The position numbers were made by a program, and so were the translations under genes. The notes under the pieces were generated by a model that was not told the DNA's origin, ran no database searches, and saw only the letters and a program-made list of their open reading frames with translations. From Tragulus kanchil (Eukaryota; Chordata; Mammalia; Artiodactyla; Tragulidae), in contig JAIOJX010000004.1 of NCBI GenBank assembly GCA_022376925.1, positions 5,952,001 through 6,016,000 on the forward strand: 64,000 nt of DNA, given 5' to 3'. Within the stretch, counting starts at the first letter, position 1. The number at the start of each line of letters is the position of its first letter. Positions 12,291 through 23,259 of the stretch are shown here, piece by piece.

Positions 12291-12478
12291 AGAAGGATTG
12301 GCTTCAGCTGATGGTCCATTGTTATTGGTGAACATTCTTTGTAGCCTAAGTGCAATATTTGATTGGGAGCCTCACAGGCCCCAGTAGCCAGATTTGAGCC
12401 CTCCTAAGTATGACTAAATTATGACAAGCACTGAGAGTTATTTTATTATTGGAGGAGACTCACTCTTTTATTAATACA

Positions 12479-12719
12479 TTGAACACTTACCAAACATTTA
12501 CTATGTGTCTGGCACTACTCTAGACACTTGGAGATATAGCTGAGAACAAAACTGGTAAAGATCCCTCTTCTAATGGAGAATATCTTCTAGCAGATGGAGA
12601 TAGAAGGCAAATGAGTAAATTATAATGTATTAGGCAATCATAAGAATTAAAAAGAATAAAGCAGGCTAAAGGGCAGAGACTAACACAGAGATGGTCTTTT
12701 ATATGAAGTGGTCACATCC
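12479..12719 (-). mobile_element. L2 fragment (first of three representations)
   Basis: Landmarks on the plus strand are TTACTATGTGTCTGGCAC, CTAGACACTTGGAGATATAGC and TGAGAACAAAACTGG. These are the reverse complement of the L2 3' region (AATAAATGTTTGTTGAATG side at low coordinate). It is interrupted at 12720 by a Bov-tA. Confidence 0.6.
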
Positions 12720-12883
12720 GGCTTCCCAGGTGGTGCTAGTGATAAAGAATCTGCCTGCAGTGTGAGAGATGTGTGTTCGATCCCTGGGTCAGGAGGATCC
12801 CCTGGAGGAGGAAATGGCAACCCACTCCAGTATGCTTGGTTGGAAAATCCCACGGATAGAGGAGCCTGGCAGGCTACAGTCCA
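12720..12883 (+). mobile_element. Bov-tA SINE, truncated by a duplication junction
   Basis: The tRNA-like head GGCTTCCCAGGTGGTGCTAG is followed by the GTTCGATCCCTGGGTCAGGA box-B-like segment and ATGGCAACCCACTCCAGTAT. It breaks off after CTACAGTCCA at the join of duplication C. The intact versions are at 13835 and 14941. Confidence 0.88.
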
Positions 12884-13099
12884 GTGAGACTGGCAGCAAA
12901 GATGGTCATGGCCACTCTCTTCCCCACAGGAAGCTGCACAGAAGCAATGGCATTCAAGTCTAATCTTAGGGCAACGTGAAACAGAACTCTTTTCGTCAGA
13001 CATACAAAACTGAAATAATTGACCCCAGTAGACTTGTATGATAAGAAATGTTAAAGAAAATCCTTCAGTTAGACATATATCATAGCAATAATTTCTTTC

Positions 13100-13405
13100 T
13101 TTTTTATAAATTTATTTTTATTTTGCTTTTACAAAGTCTTGTGGTTTCCTGCCATACAGAAACCCGAGTCAGCCATAGGTGTACACATGACCCCTCTCAC
13201 TTGACCTTCCCTCCCATCTCCCGCCCCATCCTACCCCTCTAGGTTGTTATATTGCCCCTGTGTAAGTTCCCTTAGTCTTACAGTAGATTCACGTTGGTCG
13301 TCTATTTTACACATGGTAGTGTAAGTTTCCATGTTACTCTTTCCATAAGTCTTGTCCAATCCTCCCTCCCCACAGTGTCCATAGTCAAAACAGAACTCTT
13401 GGAAT
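13100..13405 (-). mobile_element. Ruminant L1 3' end, duplicate copy
   Basis: Second representation of the 11985-12290 L1 fragment at an offset of 1115, within copy 2 of duplication C. The sequence is essentially identical, so it is not an independent insertion. Confidence 0.6.
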
Positions 13406-13593
13406 AGAAGGATTGGCTTCAGCTGATGGTCCATTGTTATTGGTGAACATTCTTTGTAGCCTAAGTGCAATATTTGATTGGGAGCCTCACAGGCCCCAGT
13501 AGCCAGATTTGAGCCCTCCTAAGTATGACTAAATTATGACAAGCACTGAGAGTTATTTTATTATTGGAGGAGACTCACTCTTTTATTAACACA

Positions 13594-14465
13594 TTGAACA
13601 CTTACCAAACATTTACTATGTGTCTGGCACTACTCTAGACACTTGGAGATATAGCTGAGAACAAAACTGGTAAAGATCCCTCTTCTAATGGAGAATATCT
13701 TCTAGCAGATGGAGATAGAAGGCAAATGAGTAAATTATAATGTATTAGGCAATCATAAGAATTAAAAAGAATAAAGCAGGCTAAAGGGCAGAGACTAACA
13801 CAGAGATGGTCTTTTATATGAAGTGGTCACATCCGGCTTCCCAGGTGGTGCTAGTGATAAAGAATCTGCCTGCAGTGTGAGAGATGTGTGTTCGATCCCT
13901 GGGTCAGGAGGATCCCCTGGAGGAGGAAATGGCAACCCACTCCAGTATGCTTGGTTGGAAAATCCCACGGATAGAGGAGCCTGGCAGGCTACAGTCCATG
14001 TGGCCACAGACTGTGTCAGACACGATTGAGCGACTAAGCAGCAGCGAGAGAGGGCTGCAACTGTGGCCTGGCAGATCAGGGAATGCCTTCTGAAAAGGAG
14101 ACATTTGAAAACAGTGACTGAAGGAAGTGAGACTTGTGAGCCTGAGGGAGGGGAGGAAGAGCTTTCCATGCAGCATGAAGGCAAACAGCCAGGAGGCCAG
14201 TGTGCCTGGGGGGAGTAAGTGAAGCCGAGGGTGTCAGGAAAGAGTTTAGGAAGTGGCTTGTGGGCTGGATTGTGTTCTGCCTCCAAGGCATAGTAAGGAC
14301 CTTGGGTTGTATTTAGAGTAAGACCCATTGGAAGATTTTGAGCAAAGCAGTAAAAATATCTGACAACATTTTAACATTGTTAGTCTGGCTGCTGTATTTA
14401 GAATAAATGTGTAGGTGGGAGAGAGGCAAAATCAAAGCTGGAGATTTACGAGATACTGAAAAAAA
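13594..14465 (-). mobile_element. L2 element interrupted by a Bov-tA
   Basis: The flank 13594-13834 carries the TATGTGTCTGGCACTACTC 3'-end landmark. The flank 14046-14465 carries CAGGGAATGCCTTCTG, AGGAGACATTTGAAAAC, GCAAACAGCCAGGAGGCCAG, GACCTTGGGTTGTATTTAG and GTCTGGCTGCTGTATTTAG. These are in the order expected for the reverse complement of the L2 3' part. The element is older than the ruminant SINE inserted at 13835. Confidence 0.6.
13835..14045 (+). mobile_element. Bov-tA SINE, complete
   Basis: The head GGCTTCCCAGGTGG, internal GATCCCCTGGAGGAGGAAATGG, and tail CAGACACGATTGAGCGACTA are all present, giving about 210 bp. It is inserted in the L2. RNA polymerase III promoter boxes are implied by the tRNA-derived head. 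Confidence 0.9.
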
Positions 14466-14499
14466 TCTAGGCAAGATTCTTAGACTGTTCCTGTTCCAT

Positions 14500-14600
14500 T
14501 CCTCTATATGTTTATGAGGAAAATTATATCCAGAGAGGTTAAGCAGTTTACCCCTTAGACTAGTAGCAGAGTTGGGACCCTAATTTTGGCTATGGGATCT
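14500..14600 (-). repeat. MIR-like fragment
   Basis: TTTATGAGGAAAATTATATCCAGAGAGGTTAAGCAG followed by AGTAGCAGAGTTGGGACCC matches the reverse complement of the MIR core. Confidence 0.5.
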
Positions 14601-14699
14601 GTCCACTATTTTTTGCTCTGAATAAGATGAAGGCAAAGGAAATCTAAAAATTTTGGCTTTTTATGCTTGAGTAAATTCACTTTTTATTATAATACTTTT

Positions 14700-15572
14700 T
14701 TGAACACTTACCAAACATTTACTATGTGTCTGGCACTACTCTAGACACTTGGAGATATAGCTGAGAACAAAACTGGTAAAGATCCCTCTTCTAATGGAGA
14801 ATATCTTCTAGCAGATGGAGATAGAAGGCAAATGAGTAAATTATAATGTATTAGGCAATCATAAGAATTAAAAAGAATAAAGCAGGCTAAAGGGCAGAGA
14901 CTAACACAGAGATGGTCTTTTATATGAAGTGGTCACATCCGGCTTCCCAGGTGGTGCTAGTGATAAAGAATCTGCCTGCAGTGTGAGAGATGTGTGTTCG
15001 ATCCCTGGGTCAGGAGGATCCCCTGGAGGAGGAAATGGCAACCCACTCCAGTATGCTTGGTTGGAAAATCCCACGGATAGAGGAGCCTGGCAGGCTACAG
15101 TCCATGTGGCCACAGACTGTGTCAGACACGATTGAGCGACTAAGCAGCAGCGAGAGAGGGCTGCAACTGTGGCCTGGCAGATCAGGGAATGCCTTCTGAA
15201 AAGGAGACATTTGAAAACAGTGACTGAAGGAAGTGAGACTTGTGAGCCTGAGGGAGGGGAGGAAGAGCTTTCCATGCAGCATGAAGGCAAACAGCCAGGA
15301 GGCCAGTGTGCCTGGGGGGAGTAAGTGAAGCCAAGGGTGTCAGGAAAGAGTTTAGGAAGTGGCTTGTGGGCTGGATTGTGTTCTGCCTCCAAGGCATAGT
15401 AAGGACCTTGGGTTGTATTTAGAGTAAGACCCATTGGAAGATTTTGAGCAAAGCAGTAAAAATATCTGACAACATTTTAACATTGTTAGTCTGGCTGCTG
15501 TATTTAGAATAAATGTGTAGGTGGGAGAGAGGCAAAATCAAAGCTGGAGATTTACGAGATACTGAAAAAAAA
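14700..15572 (-). mobile_element. L2 element interrupted by a Bov-tA, duplicate copy
   Basis: Same element as at 13594-14465, shifted by 1106-1107 bp within copy 2 of duplication D. Confidence 0.6.
14941..15151 (+). mobile_element. Bov-tA SINE, duplicate copy
   Basis: Third representation of the same Bov-tA. Head and tail are identical to the 13835 copy. It should be counted as one insertion. Confidence 0.9.
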
Positions 15573-15606
15573 TCTAGGCAAGATTCTTAGACTGTTCCTG
15601 TTCCAT

Positions 15607-15707
15607 TCCTCTATATGTTTATGAGGAAAATTATATCCAGAGAGGTTAAGCAGTTTACCCCTTAGACTAGTAGCAGAGTTGGGACCCTAATTTTGGCTAT
15701 GGGATCT
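15607..15707 (-). repeat. MIR-like fragment, duplicate copy
   Basis: Duplicate of 14500-14600 at an offset of 1107. Confidence 0.5.
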
Positions 15708-15774
15708 GTCCACTATTTTTTGCTCTGAATAAGATGAAGGCAAAGGAAATCTAGAAGGGAAGAGCTTTACCTGG

Positions 15775-15865
15775 CTTGATATATACCTAGCACTTGGCAC
15801 AGTGCCTGGCTTATAGGAAATGCTCAGTCACTCTTTCTTGCAAGAATAAATGAGTGAATAAATGA
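15775..15865 (+). repeat. L2/MIR 3'-end-like fragment
   Basis: TACCTAGCACTTGGCACAGTGCCTGGC, then AGGAAATGCTCAGTCA and AATGAGTGAATAAATG match the CCTGGCACATAGTAGG ... TGAATGAATGAA pattern. Confidence 0.5.
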
Positions 15866-16276
15866 AAGAAGAACAAAAAAGGTTCAGGCAGAGGACCTGA
15901 TGGGAGGAAAGGAAGAGGAAGGAATAGTGTTAATCAGGTGAGATTATGTTGTCTTGAGCCAGCTAATGTAATTAACACAATGGCAAGCCTCTGTCCATAA
16001 TGACATTCACAGAGGAGAGTGCTGGAGGCTTCAATGCTGCTTTGACAGGCTCCACTGATACTTTGTAAAAAGAGATGGGTATTTGGAGCACCTAAGCAGC
16101 TTGCCAAATTGTGCTGAAGTATTGTGATGAATATGGGTCTGAAAATGGGACTGGGGAAAAGCCATTCCTCCAAGGAGCCGGCACTTACTGCCTGCCTTTC
16201 CTAATCCAACTTTGAGAAGCACTTGCTACCTTTTTTATATTTAACTGGAAAACTATAGTCTGTTTTGTGTACTTTA
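15866..16276. other. Unannotated unique sequence
   Basis: No repeat or exon was recognised. Confidence 0.4.
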
Positions 16277-16398
16277 AAAGATCTTTTTATTTATTTATTT
16301 GGCTGTACCAAATCTTGGTTGCAGCAGGTGGGATCTAATTCCCTGACCAGGGACCAAGCCTAGTAGAGTCTTAGCCACTGGACCGCCAGGGAAGTCCT
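16277..16398 (-). mobile_element. CHR-type tRNA-Glu SINE fragment
   Basis: On the plus strand it reads TTTATTTATTTGGCTGTACC, then TTGCAGCAGGTGGGATCTAATTCCCTGACCAGGG, ending CACTGGACCGCCAGGGAAGTCC. That is the reverse complement of a cetartiodactyl tRNA-Glu SINE head and body. Confidence 0.85.
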
Positions 16399-17344
16399 CT
16401 GTTCTTTGTGCTTGAAAGAAGGGAACTTGGAACTACTTAGGAAGTCTCAGTGGTCCAGAGAATGTTTTAGTCTTAAGGCATAGGTGCATAAGATACTGAG
16501 AGAGTTTTCCTTCCATTTTACAGACTTGTCACCCAAGGGCCAGAAAAGTGGCATGGTTGACTTAATGTATCACCACAAAGTTGAGTCTAGAACTCAAAAC
16601 TCTGCCTCTCAAGTCCTGGCTCCCAACCCCTTCACTCCAAGACCTAAAGTAAATGAAGAGAAAGTTGGCTGTAAGAGGACAAAAGCTTCATATCATGTTG
16701 ATCAGACTCTGGCTTTCTGCCTGAAGACTCCTGGATTCTCTTTCGCTGCCAGGTCTGTACTTGCACCCTGGGCTCTAGCACTTTGACATTGATGTGTAAC
16801 TCCTTGTGCTTCATTTTCTTCTTTCCCTCAAGCCATCTCTGCCTCTTCCCCCCCCCCCCCCCCCCAACACCCGCAGCCCCCACTGACTTCTTCTCAGTCT
16901 GCCCTTAACTCTGATTCCGTGTTTATTCAGTCTGTTCCTCTTACTGGTCCTTCATCTTCTACTGCCTCCACAAGGACTTTCAGTATTAAGAAGGTTCAGC
17001 GCAGAGTGCCCATTTTTTCCTGAGATCTCACTCAGTGATTCATGCATGTGTTGCAGAAGGACATGTATTTTGAACACTGGCTGTGTGTCTGACCCAGTGC
17101 TGAAATTTTACGTTTCACAAAAGGCTTGTTCGCTCAGTTTTTAGCAAGGTATTTAAGTACCTTCTCAGGGCTAGAAACCATGGCAAATGGTAAAACAAGA
17201 AGAACCTAAATAGTGTTGTCTGAACGGAGGAGGTGATGAAAAGAGATTCTTGTACTGCATATTTAAAAACCATTTAAAATGGGAAAACACACATATATAA
17301 AGTGCATAAACTATTTACAAAATGGAAGCTATCAAGGGAAAAAC
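16399..17344. other. Unannotated sequence with a poly-C run
   Basis: A run of 18 C occupies 16848-16865. The 100-codon frame at 16484-16786 has no recognisable domain and crosses no splice or promoter context. No named repeat was recognised with confidence. Confidence 0.4.
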
Positions 17345-17748
17345 AATTATAGTATATTAAGACATATATATGGAATTTAGAAAAATGGTACAGATGAGCC
17401 TGTTTGCAGGGAAGCAGTAGAGATGAGGACATGGAGAACAGATTTGTGAACACAGTAGGGGAAGGAGAGGGTGGAATGAATTGAGAGAGCAGCACTGAAA
17501 CATGTATGTTACCATATGTAAAATAGATAGCTTGTGGGAATTTTCTGTGATACAAGGAGCTCAACCAGGAGATCTGTGACAATCTAGAGGGCTGGACTTG
17601 GGTGAGAGGTGGGAGGCAGGTTCAAGATGGAGGGGACATATATATATATACCTATGGCTGATTCATGTTGATGTATGGCACAAACCAACACAGTATTGTA
17701 AAGGGATTATCCTCCCATTAAAAATAAATTTAAAAAAGATATTGAGAA
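17345..17748 (+). mobile_element. Ruminant L1 3' UTR end
   Basis: Ordered landmarks are ATATGGAATTTAGAAAAATGG, GAGAACAGATTTGTG, GAAGGAGAGGGTGGAATG, GAGAGAGCAGCA, GGTGGGAGGCAGG, then CTATGGCTGATTCATGTTGATGTATGGC and the terminal TAAAAATAAATTTAAAAA. This matches the bovid L1 3' UTR. It is 5'-truncated and has no ORF. Confidence 0.7.
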
Positions 17749-17839
17749 GAAAAGGAAGCTACCAGCCTCCCCTACCAGGCATTATCTGACAAAGGGAATA
17801 TATTAATATTATTCTAATTTCTGTTACTTCTGATTTCCT

Positions 17840-18475
17840 TGTTTTTGTCTAATTAAAATTATCTTTGTTCACAAGAGAGATTGACCTGTAGTTCTCCTTT
17901 TTAAAAATGTTTTTTTCTGGTCTAGGTATAAAGACTGTGGTTGGCTTCCTCAACAATTTGTGAATGTTTCCTCTTTTCTTTGGAAATGTCTGTATGTTTG
18001 GTGGTTTTTTTTCTTTTAATGTTTGAAAGTGTTTGTTGGTGGATCCATTTAAGCCTGATGGTTTCTCAATGGAAGATTTTTGTTCACAGATACAATTTAT
18101 CTAGTAGATATAGGACTGTTAAGATTGTATATTTTTCCTTGTGTCTGTTTTAATAAGTTGTAGTTTTCCTAGGTGTTCGTCCATTTTAGATAGATGTTCA
18201 CATTTAGTTGCATAGAACTGCTGTCATTGTCTTATTTTGTTAGTCTGTAGAAACTGTAGTGATGTCTTTTTTTATATTGTTAATTTCTGCTCTCTCTTTT
18301 TTTTTTTTGATTACTCTTTCTAGGGTATTAGCAATTTTATTAGCCTCTTCAAATAACCAGCTTTACACTTTTTCTGTAAGTTTGTTTTCTCTTTGTTTCT
18401 TTCTTTCTCCCTCTCTCAATTTGTGCATTGTTTTAGGTGGGGGTTAATTTGGTTGTTTTTCTAACTTCTTGAAAT
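17840..18475 (-). mobile_element. L1 ORF2 remnant (antisense, non-coding)
   Basis: The plus-strand order TCTGGTCTAGGTATAAAGAC, CCTGATGGTTTCTCAATGG, TAGGTGTTCGTCCATTTTAG, TTAATTTCTGCTCTC, then CTAGGGTATTAGCAATTTTATTAG and AATAACCAGCTTTACAC corresponds to the reverse complement of the L1 reverse-transcriptase region. It is heavily decayed, with no intact frame. Confidence 0.65.
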
Positions 18476-18519
18476 GGATGCTTAGATAATTGATTTTCAG
18501 CTTTTCTTATTTTCTAATA

Positions 18520-18600
18520 ATATATGTATGCACACATGCATAATATATATACACATACATACACACACATGTATATATATATATAACATGTATATAATTT
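18520..18600. repeat. TA/CA-rich microsatellite
   Basis: Alternating TATATG, CACACATG and TATATATATATAACATG repeats. The duplicate is at about 19663-19743. Confidence 0.8.
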
Positions 18601-18601
18601 T

Positions 18602-18921
18602 GTATTTTCTCCTGAGTTTTACTTTAGATACTTTAGGACCTTGCTGTTTATTTGTTTTATATATAGCAGTTTGTACTTGCTAATTCCAAACTTCTAATTT
18701 GTCCCTTCCCCTTGTCCTCCCTTGATAACCATCAATTTGTTTTTTATGTCTCTGGGCCTATTTATGATTCATAAATAAGTTCATATATGTCATATTTTAG
18801 ATTCCACATATAAGTGATATCATATGATATTTGTCTTTCTCTTTCTGACTTATTTCCCTTAGTGTGATAATCTCTGGGTCCATCCATGTTGCTGTAAATG
18901 CCATTAATTTCTTTGTAATGT
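18602..18921 (-). mobile_element. L1 3' region, truncated by a duplication junction
   Basis: ACATATAAGTGATATCATATGATATTTGTC and GACTTATTTCCCTTAGTGTGAT, then GGTCCATCCATGTTGCTG on the plus strand are diagnostic of the reverse complement of mammalian L1MA/L1MB-type 3' regions. It breaks at the join of duplication E. The complete version is at 19745-20390. Confidence 0.75.
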
Positions 18922-18982
18922 TGTGTAAATGACAAAGGGAATATATTAATATTATTCTAATTTCTGTTACTTCTGATTTCCT

Positions 18983-19618
18983 TGTTTTTGTCTAATTAAA
19001 ATTATCTTTGTTCACAAGAGAGATTGACCTGTAGTTCTCCTTTTTAAAAATGTTTTTTTCTGGTCTAGGTATAAAGACTGTGGTTGGCTTCCTCAACAAT
19101 TTGTGAATGTTTCCTCTTTTCTTTGGAAATGTCTGTATGTTTGGTGGTTTTTTTTCTTTTAATGTTTGAAAGTGTTTGTTGGTGGATCCATTTAAGCCTG
19201 ATGGTTTCTCAATGGAAGATTTTTGTTCACAGATACAATTTATCTAGTAGATATAGGACTGTTAAGATTGTATATTTTTCCTTGTGTCTGTTTTAATAAG
19301 TTGTAGTTTTCCTAGGTGTTCGTCCATTTTAGATAGATGTTCACATTTAGTTTCATAGAACTGCTGTCATTGTCTTATTTTGTTAGTCTGTAGAAACTGT
19401 AGTGATGTCTTTTTTTATATTGTTAATTTCTGCTCTCTCTTTTTTTTTTTTGATTACTCTTTCTAGGGTATTAGCAATTTTATTAGCCTCTTCAAATAAC
19501 CAGCTTTACACTTTTTCTGTAAGTTTGTTTTCTCTTTGTTTCTTTCTTTCTCCCTCTCTCAATTTGTGCATTGTTTTAGGTGGGGGTTAATTTGGTTGTT
19601 TTTCTAACTTCTTGAAAT
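18983..19618 (-). mobile_element. L1 ORF2 remnant, duplicate copy
   Basis: Duplicate of 17840-18475 at an offset of 1143. Confidence 0.65.
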
Positions 19619-19662
19619 GGATGCTTAGATAATTGATTTTCAGCTTTTCTTATTTTCTAATA

Positions 19663-19743
19663 ATATATGTATGCACACATGCATAATATATATACACATA
19701 CATACACACACATGTATATATATATATAACATGTATATAATTT
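19663..19743. repeat. TA/CA-rich microsatellite, duplicate copy
   Basis: Same length and interruptions as 18520-18600. A truly independent microsatellite would normally have drifted in length. Confidence 0.8.
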
Positions 19744-19744
19744 T

Positions 19745-20390
19745 GTATTTTCTCCTGAGTTTTACTTTAGATACTTTAGGACCTTGCTGTTTATTTGTTT
19801 TATATATAGCAGTTTGTACTTGCTAATTCCAAACTTCTAATTTGTCCCTTCCCCTTGTCCTCCCTTGATAACCATCAATTTGTTTTTTATGTCTCTGGGC
19901 CTATTTATGATTCATAAATAAGTTCATATATGTCATATTTTAGATTCCACATATAAGTGATATCATATGATATTTGTCTTTCTCTTTCTGACTTATTTCC
20001 CTTAGTGTGATCATCTCTGGGTCCATCCATGTTGCTGTAAATGCCATTAATTTCTTTGTAATGTATGAGTCATATTCCACTGTATATATGTACCACATCT
20101 TCTTTATTCATTCATCTGTCAGTGGATATTTAGGTTGAATCCATGTCTTGGCCATTGTAAACAGTGCTGCAGCAAACATTAGGGTGCATGTATCTTTTTG
20201 AATTACAGTTTTCTCTGAATATACGCCCAGGATTGGGGTTTCTGGATCATATGCAAACTCTCTTTTTAGCTTTTTAAGGAACATCCATACTGTTCTTCAT
20301 AGTGGCTGCACCAATTTACATTCCCACCAACAGTGCAGGAGGGTTCCCTTTTCTCTATACCCTCTTCAGATTTTCTTTGTGAGTGTACTG
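19745..20390 (-). mobile_element. L1 3' region (L1MA/L1MB-like)
   Basis: It continues beyond the point where the first copy stops. TATATATGTACCACATCTTC, CATTCATCTGTCAGTGGAT, ATCTTTTTGAATTACAGTTTTC, CCATACTGTTCTTCATAGTGG and TTTACATTCCCACCAACAGTGCAGG follow in the usual order. It is the reverse complement of an old L1. Confidence 0.8.
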
Positions 20391-20766
20391 CTGCTTGAAG
20401 CTCAAAGCCTTTTGAATTTGTGTCTTGATGTATTTCACCAATAATCAGTATTTCTTTAATTATTCTTCTTTACTCTCTCCTGTCCATCTAGAGTCCCAAT
20501 TTCATGTTAGACCTTTTCATTATCTGCCTTATGTTGCTCATGCTTGTTTCTGCATTTTATATTCTTTTTTCCCCTTTCTCCACGTAAGTCTGGATCTTTC
20601 CTACTCTCTTGATTAATCTTCCATTGCTATATTTAATCTGGTTTTACATTTATTTGTTGAATTAATTTTAATTGTTTTAATATTCAGGTTGGCATTTCTA
20701 CTTGCTTCTTTAAAAAAAAAAAAAGGTTCTACTTCTCTAAAGAAATTCTCCATCTTTTCACCTATT
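20391..20766. other. Unannotated AT-rich sequence
   Basis: It may be further L1- or LTR-derived sequence, but I could not assign it. There is an A run near 20712-20725. No coding exon. Confidence 0.35.
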
Positions 20767-22988
20767 TTCTGGCACATATTAATCACACTTATTTTTATAG
20801 TTATTGTCTGATAATTCTTAAATCTGGGTTAACTATTGATTTGTTTCTGTTGCCTGATATTTTAAAAATTGGATTTAGGTCATTTGTGCTTGTGTACCAC
20901 CATGCCTGGTATTTTTGCAGTGAACACCTTAAATTGCCTATGAAAAATTATAGTGTCTTTGAATCATGTTATCTTCTAGAAAGGGTTCAGTTTCCTTGTG
21001 GCTGGCAGAGTATTCACAGCTCACTTTGGTCCAGCCATGGGTCGAGGTGCTCTCATGCAGTGGTTTTTTTTTTTTTTTTTGAATTATTTTTTTTTTTACA
21101 TGTATGTTCCCAGATCATTCATATGCATATCCCTGGACCCTCCCCCCACCCAGTTCCGCAGTGTTTCAGGCATTGTTAGGGACATCTGTTCTGTTTGCTT
21201 TATCCTTGGGTAGAGCCTATCAGGGTCTCAACTGAAAACCAGTACCTTCTCTTTGATGGGCCTTAAACTCCAACTTTTGTCTCCCCAAATCTACAGGACT
21301 GCTAAAATATTGCTTCACTTTTTAAAAAAATCCTCTTTGCAGTGCTTCTTCAAAAACCATCTTTCAATTTTATTTTGTAATGAAGCCTTCCCTGGCCATC
21401 CTCCCAATGGTATCTCCCAGCACAATCATTCATTTTGCTTTCTGTTTAGATTTACAGAGGATCCCCATATACCTTCACTCAGTTTTCTCTAATGTATATA
21501 TCTTACATGTCATGGTACACTTGTCAGAACTAAGGAGTAAATATTTTTGGTACATTATTATAAACTAAACTATAGGATTTATTTGGATTTTTCCAATTCT
21601 TCTCCCCACCCCCCAGTCATCCATTTACTATTTCAGGATCTAGTACAGGATACAACGCCAGTTTTAGTCATCACATTTCTCTGGTCTCAGAGCTATGACA
21701 GATTCTCAGTCTTTCCTTGTTTTTCATGACCTCAGCAGTTTTGAAGAGTCCTGGTCAGGTATTTTGGAGAATGTCACTCAGTTTGTGTTTGACTGATTTT
21801 ATTCTCATGATTAGATTGAGGTTATGAGTTTTTGGAAGAATATCCTAGTGGTGAAGTGCCCTTCTTGTCCTTATGAGTTTTATTCTGGCACATATTAATC
21901 ACACTTATTTTTATAGTTATTGTCTGATAATTCTTAAATCTGGGTTAAATATTGATTTGTTTCTGTTGCCTGATATTTTAAAAATTGGATTTAGGTCATT
22001 TGTGCTTGTGTACCACCATGCCTGGTATTTTTGCAGTGAACACCTTAAATTGCCTATGAAAAATTATAGTGTCTTTGAATCATGTTATCTTCTAGAAAGG
22101 GTTCAGTTTCCTTGTGGCTGGCAGAGTATTCACAGCTCACTTTGGTCCAGCCATGGGTCGAGGTGCTCTCATGCAGTGGTTTTTTTTTTTTTTTTTGAAT
22201 TATTTTTTTTTTTACATGTATGTTCCCAGATCATTCATATGCATATCCCTGGACCCTCCCCCCACCCAGTTCCGCAGTGTTTCAGGCATTGTTAGGGACA
22301 TCTGTTCTGTTTGCTTTATCCTTGGGTAGAGCCTATCAGGGTCTCAACTGAAAACCAGTACCTTCTCTTTGATGGGCCTTAAACTCCAACTTTTGTCTCC
22401 CCAAATCTACAGGACTGCTAAAATATTGCTTCACTTTTTAAAAAAATCCTCTTTGCAGTGCTTCTTCAAAAACCATCTTTCAATTTTATTTTGTAATGAA
22501 CCCTTTCCCCTGGCCATCCTCCCAATGGTATCTCCCAGCACAATCATTCATTTTGCTTTCTGTTTAGATTTACAGAGGATCCCCATATACCTTCACTCAG
22601 TTTCTCTAATGTATATATCTTACATGTCATGGTACACTTGTCAGAACTAAGGAGTAAATATTTTTGGTACATTATTATAAACTAAACTATAGGATTTATT
22701 TGGATTTTTCCAATTCTTCTCCCCACCCCCCAGTCATCCATTTACTATTTCAGGATCTAGTACAGGATACAACGCCAGTTTTAGTCATCACATTTCTCTG
22801 GTCTCAGAGCTATGACAGATTCTCAGTCTTTCCTTGTTTTTCATGACCTCAGCAGTTTTGAAGAGTCCTGGTCAGGTATTTTGGAGAATGTCACTCAGTT
22901 TGTGTTTGACTGATTTTATTCTCATGATTAGATTGAGGTTATGAGTTTTTGGAAGAATATCCTAGTGGTGAAGTGCCCTTCTTGTCCT
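20767..22988. repeat. Direct duplication F (offset 1116-1117)
   Basis: Copy 1 is 20767-21871 and copy 2 is 21883-22988. TTCTGGCACATATTAATC occurs at 20767 and 21883. The filler is TATGAGTTTTA. A small difference cluster (AATGAAGCCTTCCCTGG versus AATGAACCCTTTCCCCTGG) and a one-T difference in CAGTTTTCTC are the main divergences. Confidence 0.92.
21640..21871. repeat. Old L1M-like fragment, truncated copy
   Basis: GGTCAGGTATTTTGGAGAATGTCACTCAGTTTG, CTCATGATTAGATTGAGGTTATGAG and AGTGGTGAAGTGCCCTTCTT follow an ancient mammalian L1M-type 3' region. The full version is at 22756-23215. Confidence 0.45.
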
Positions 22989-23215
22989 GTGGCATCAGCA
23001 GGTACATTATATCATCATGGTTTATCACTATGAATGCTAACCTTGATCATTTGGGTGAGGTTGTGTCTGGGAGGTTCCTGCCTGCAGAGTTGCTATCTGT
23101 CCATTCTCATACTCTATTCTTCAGAAGAAAGTCAATCAGTCCAGCTGTTCCTCAAGGACTTGGAAATGAACTTTACCTCCTGGAGGAGATTATCAGGTAG
23201 GTTTGCCTGTTTCCT
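22756..23215. repeat. Old L1M-like fragment
   Basis: The same order as above, continuing with CATGGTTTATCACTATGAATG, TTGATCATTTGGGTGAGG and GAGTTGCTATCTGTCCATTCTC. The element is old and family assignment is tentative. Confidence 0.45.
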
Positions 23216-23259
23216 CAGACTCTCACCATATACAGTATGTGCATCTGAGAGTTTGGCAA

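Larger units (their letters stand above)
11785..13998. repeat. Direct duplication C (offset 1115-1116)
   Basis: Copy 1 is 11785-12883 and copy 2 is 12901-13998. GATGGTCATGGCCACTCTC occurs at 11785 and 12901. The 17-bp filler is at 12884-12900. The differences seen are one A in a homopolymer (CAAAAACTG versus CAAAACTG) and a T/C transition (TTAATACATT versus TTAACACATT). Copy 2 overlaps the next duplication, so 12479-12883 exists three times. Confidence 0.92.
13594..15753. repeat. Direct duplication D (offset 1106-1107)
   Basis: Copy 1 is 13594-14646 and copy 2 is 14700-15753. TTGAACACTTACCAAAC occurs at 13594 and 14700. Filler occupies 14647-14699. The differences noticed are one A in a homopolymer and a G/A transition (GAAGCCGAGGG versus GAAGCCAAGGG). 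It chains directly onto duplication C. Confidence 0.92.
17787..20064. repeat. Direct duplication E (offset 1143)
   Basis: Copy 1 is 17787-18921 and copy 2 is 18930-20064. GACAAAGGGAATATATTAAT occurs at 17788 and 18931. The filler is only TGTGTAAAT. Two substitutions were noticed (TTTAGTTGCATAG versus TTTAGTTTCATAG; GTGATAATC versus GTGATCATC). Confidence 0.93.

Noticed and set aside
12720..12883. tRNA gene
   Set aside because: The head resembles a tRNA promoter, but it belongs to a Bov-tA SINE. No cloverleaf-length tRNA is present here or at the other Bov-tA/CHR heads.
13795..14328. 177-codon minus-strand open frame (also at 14901-15434)
   Set aside because: It runs through the reverse complement of a Bov-tA and into L2 sequence. 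It has no recognised domain and is duplicated only because of duplication D.
17840..20390. Possible active L1
   Set aside because: Only short, decayed antisense pieces are present, in an order (ORF2 piece before 3' region on the plus strand) that shows they are separate fragments.
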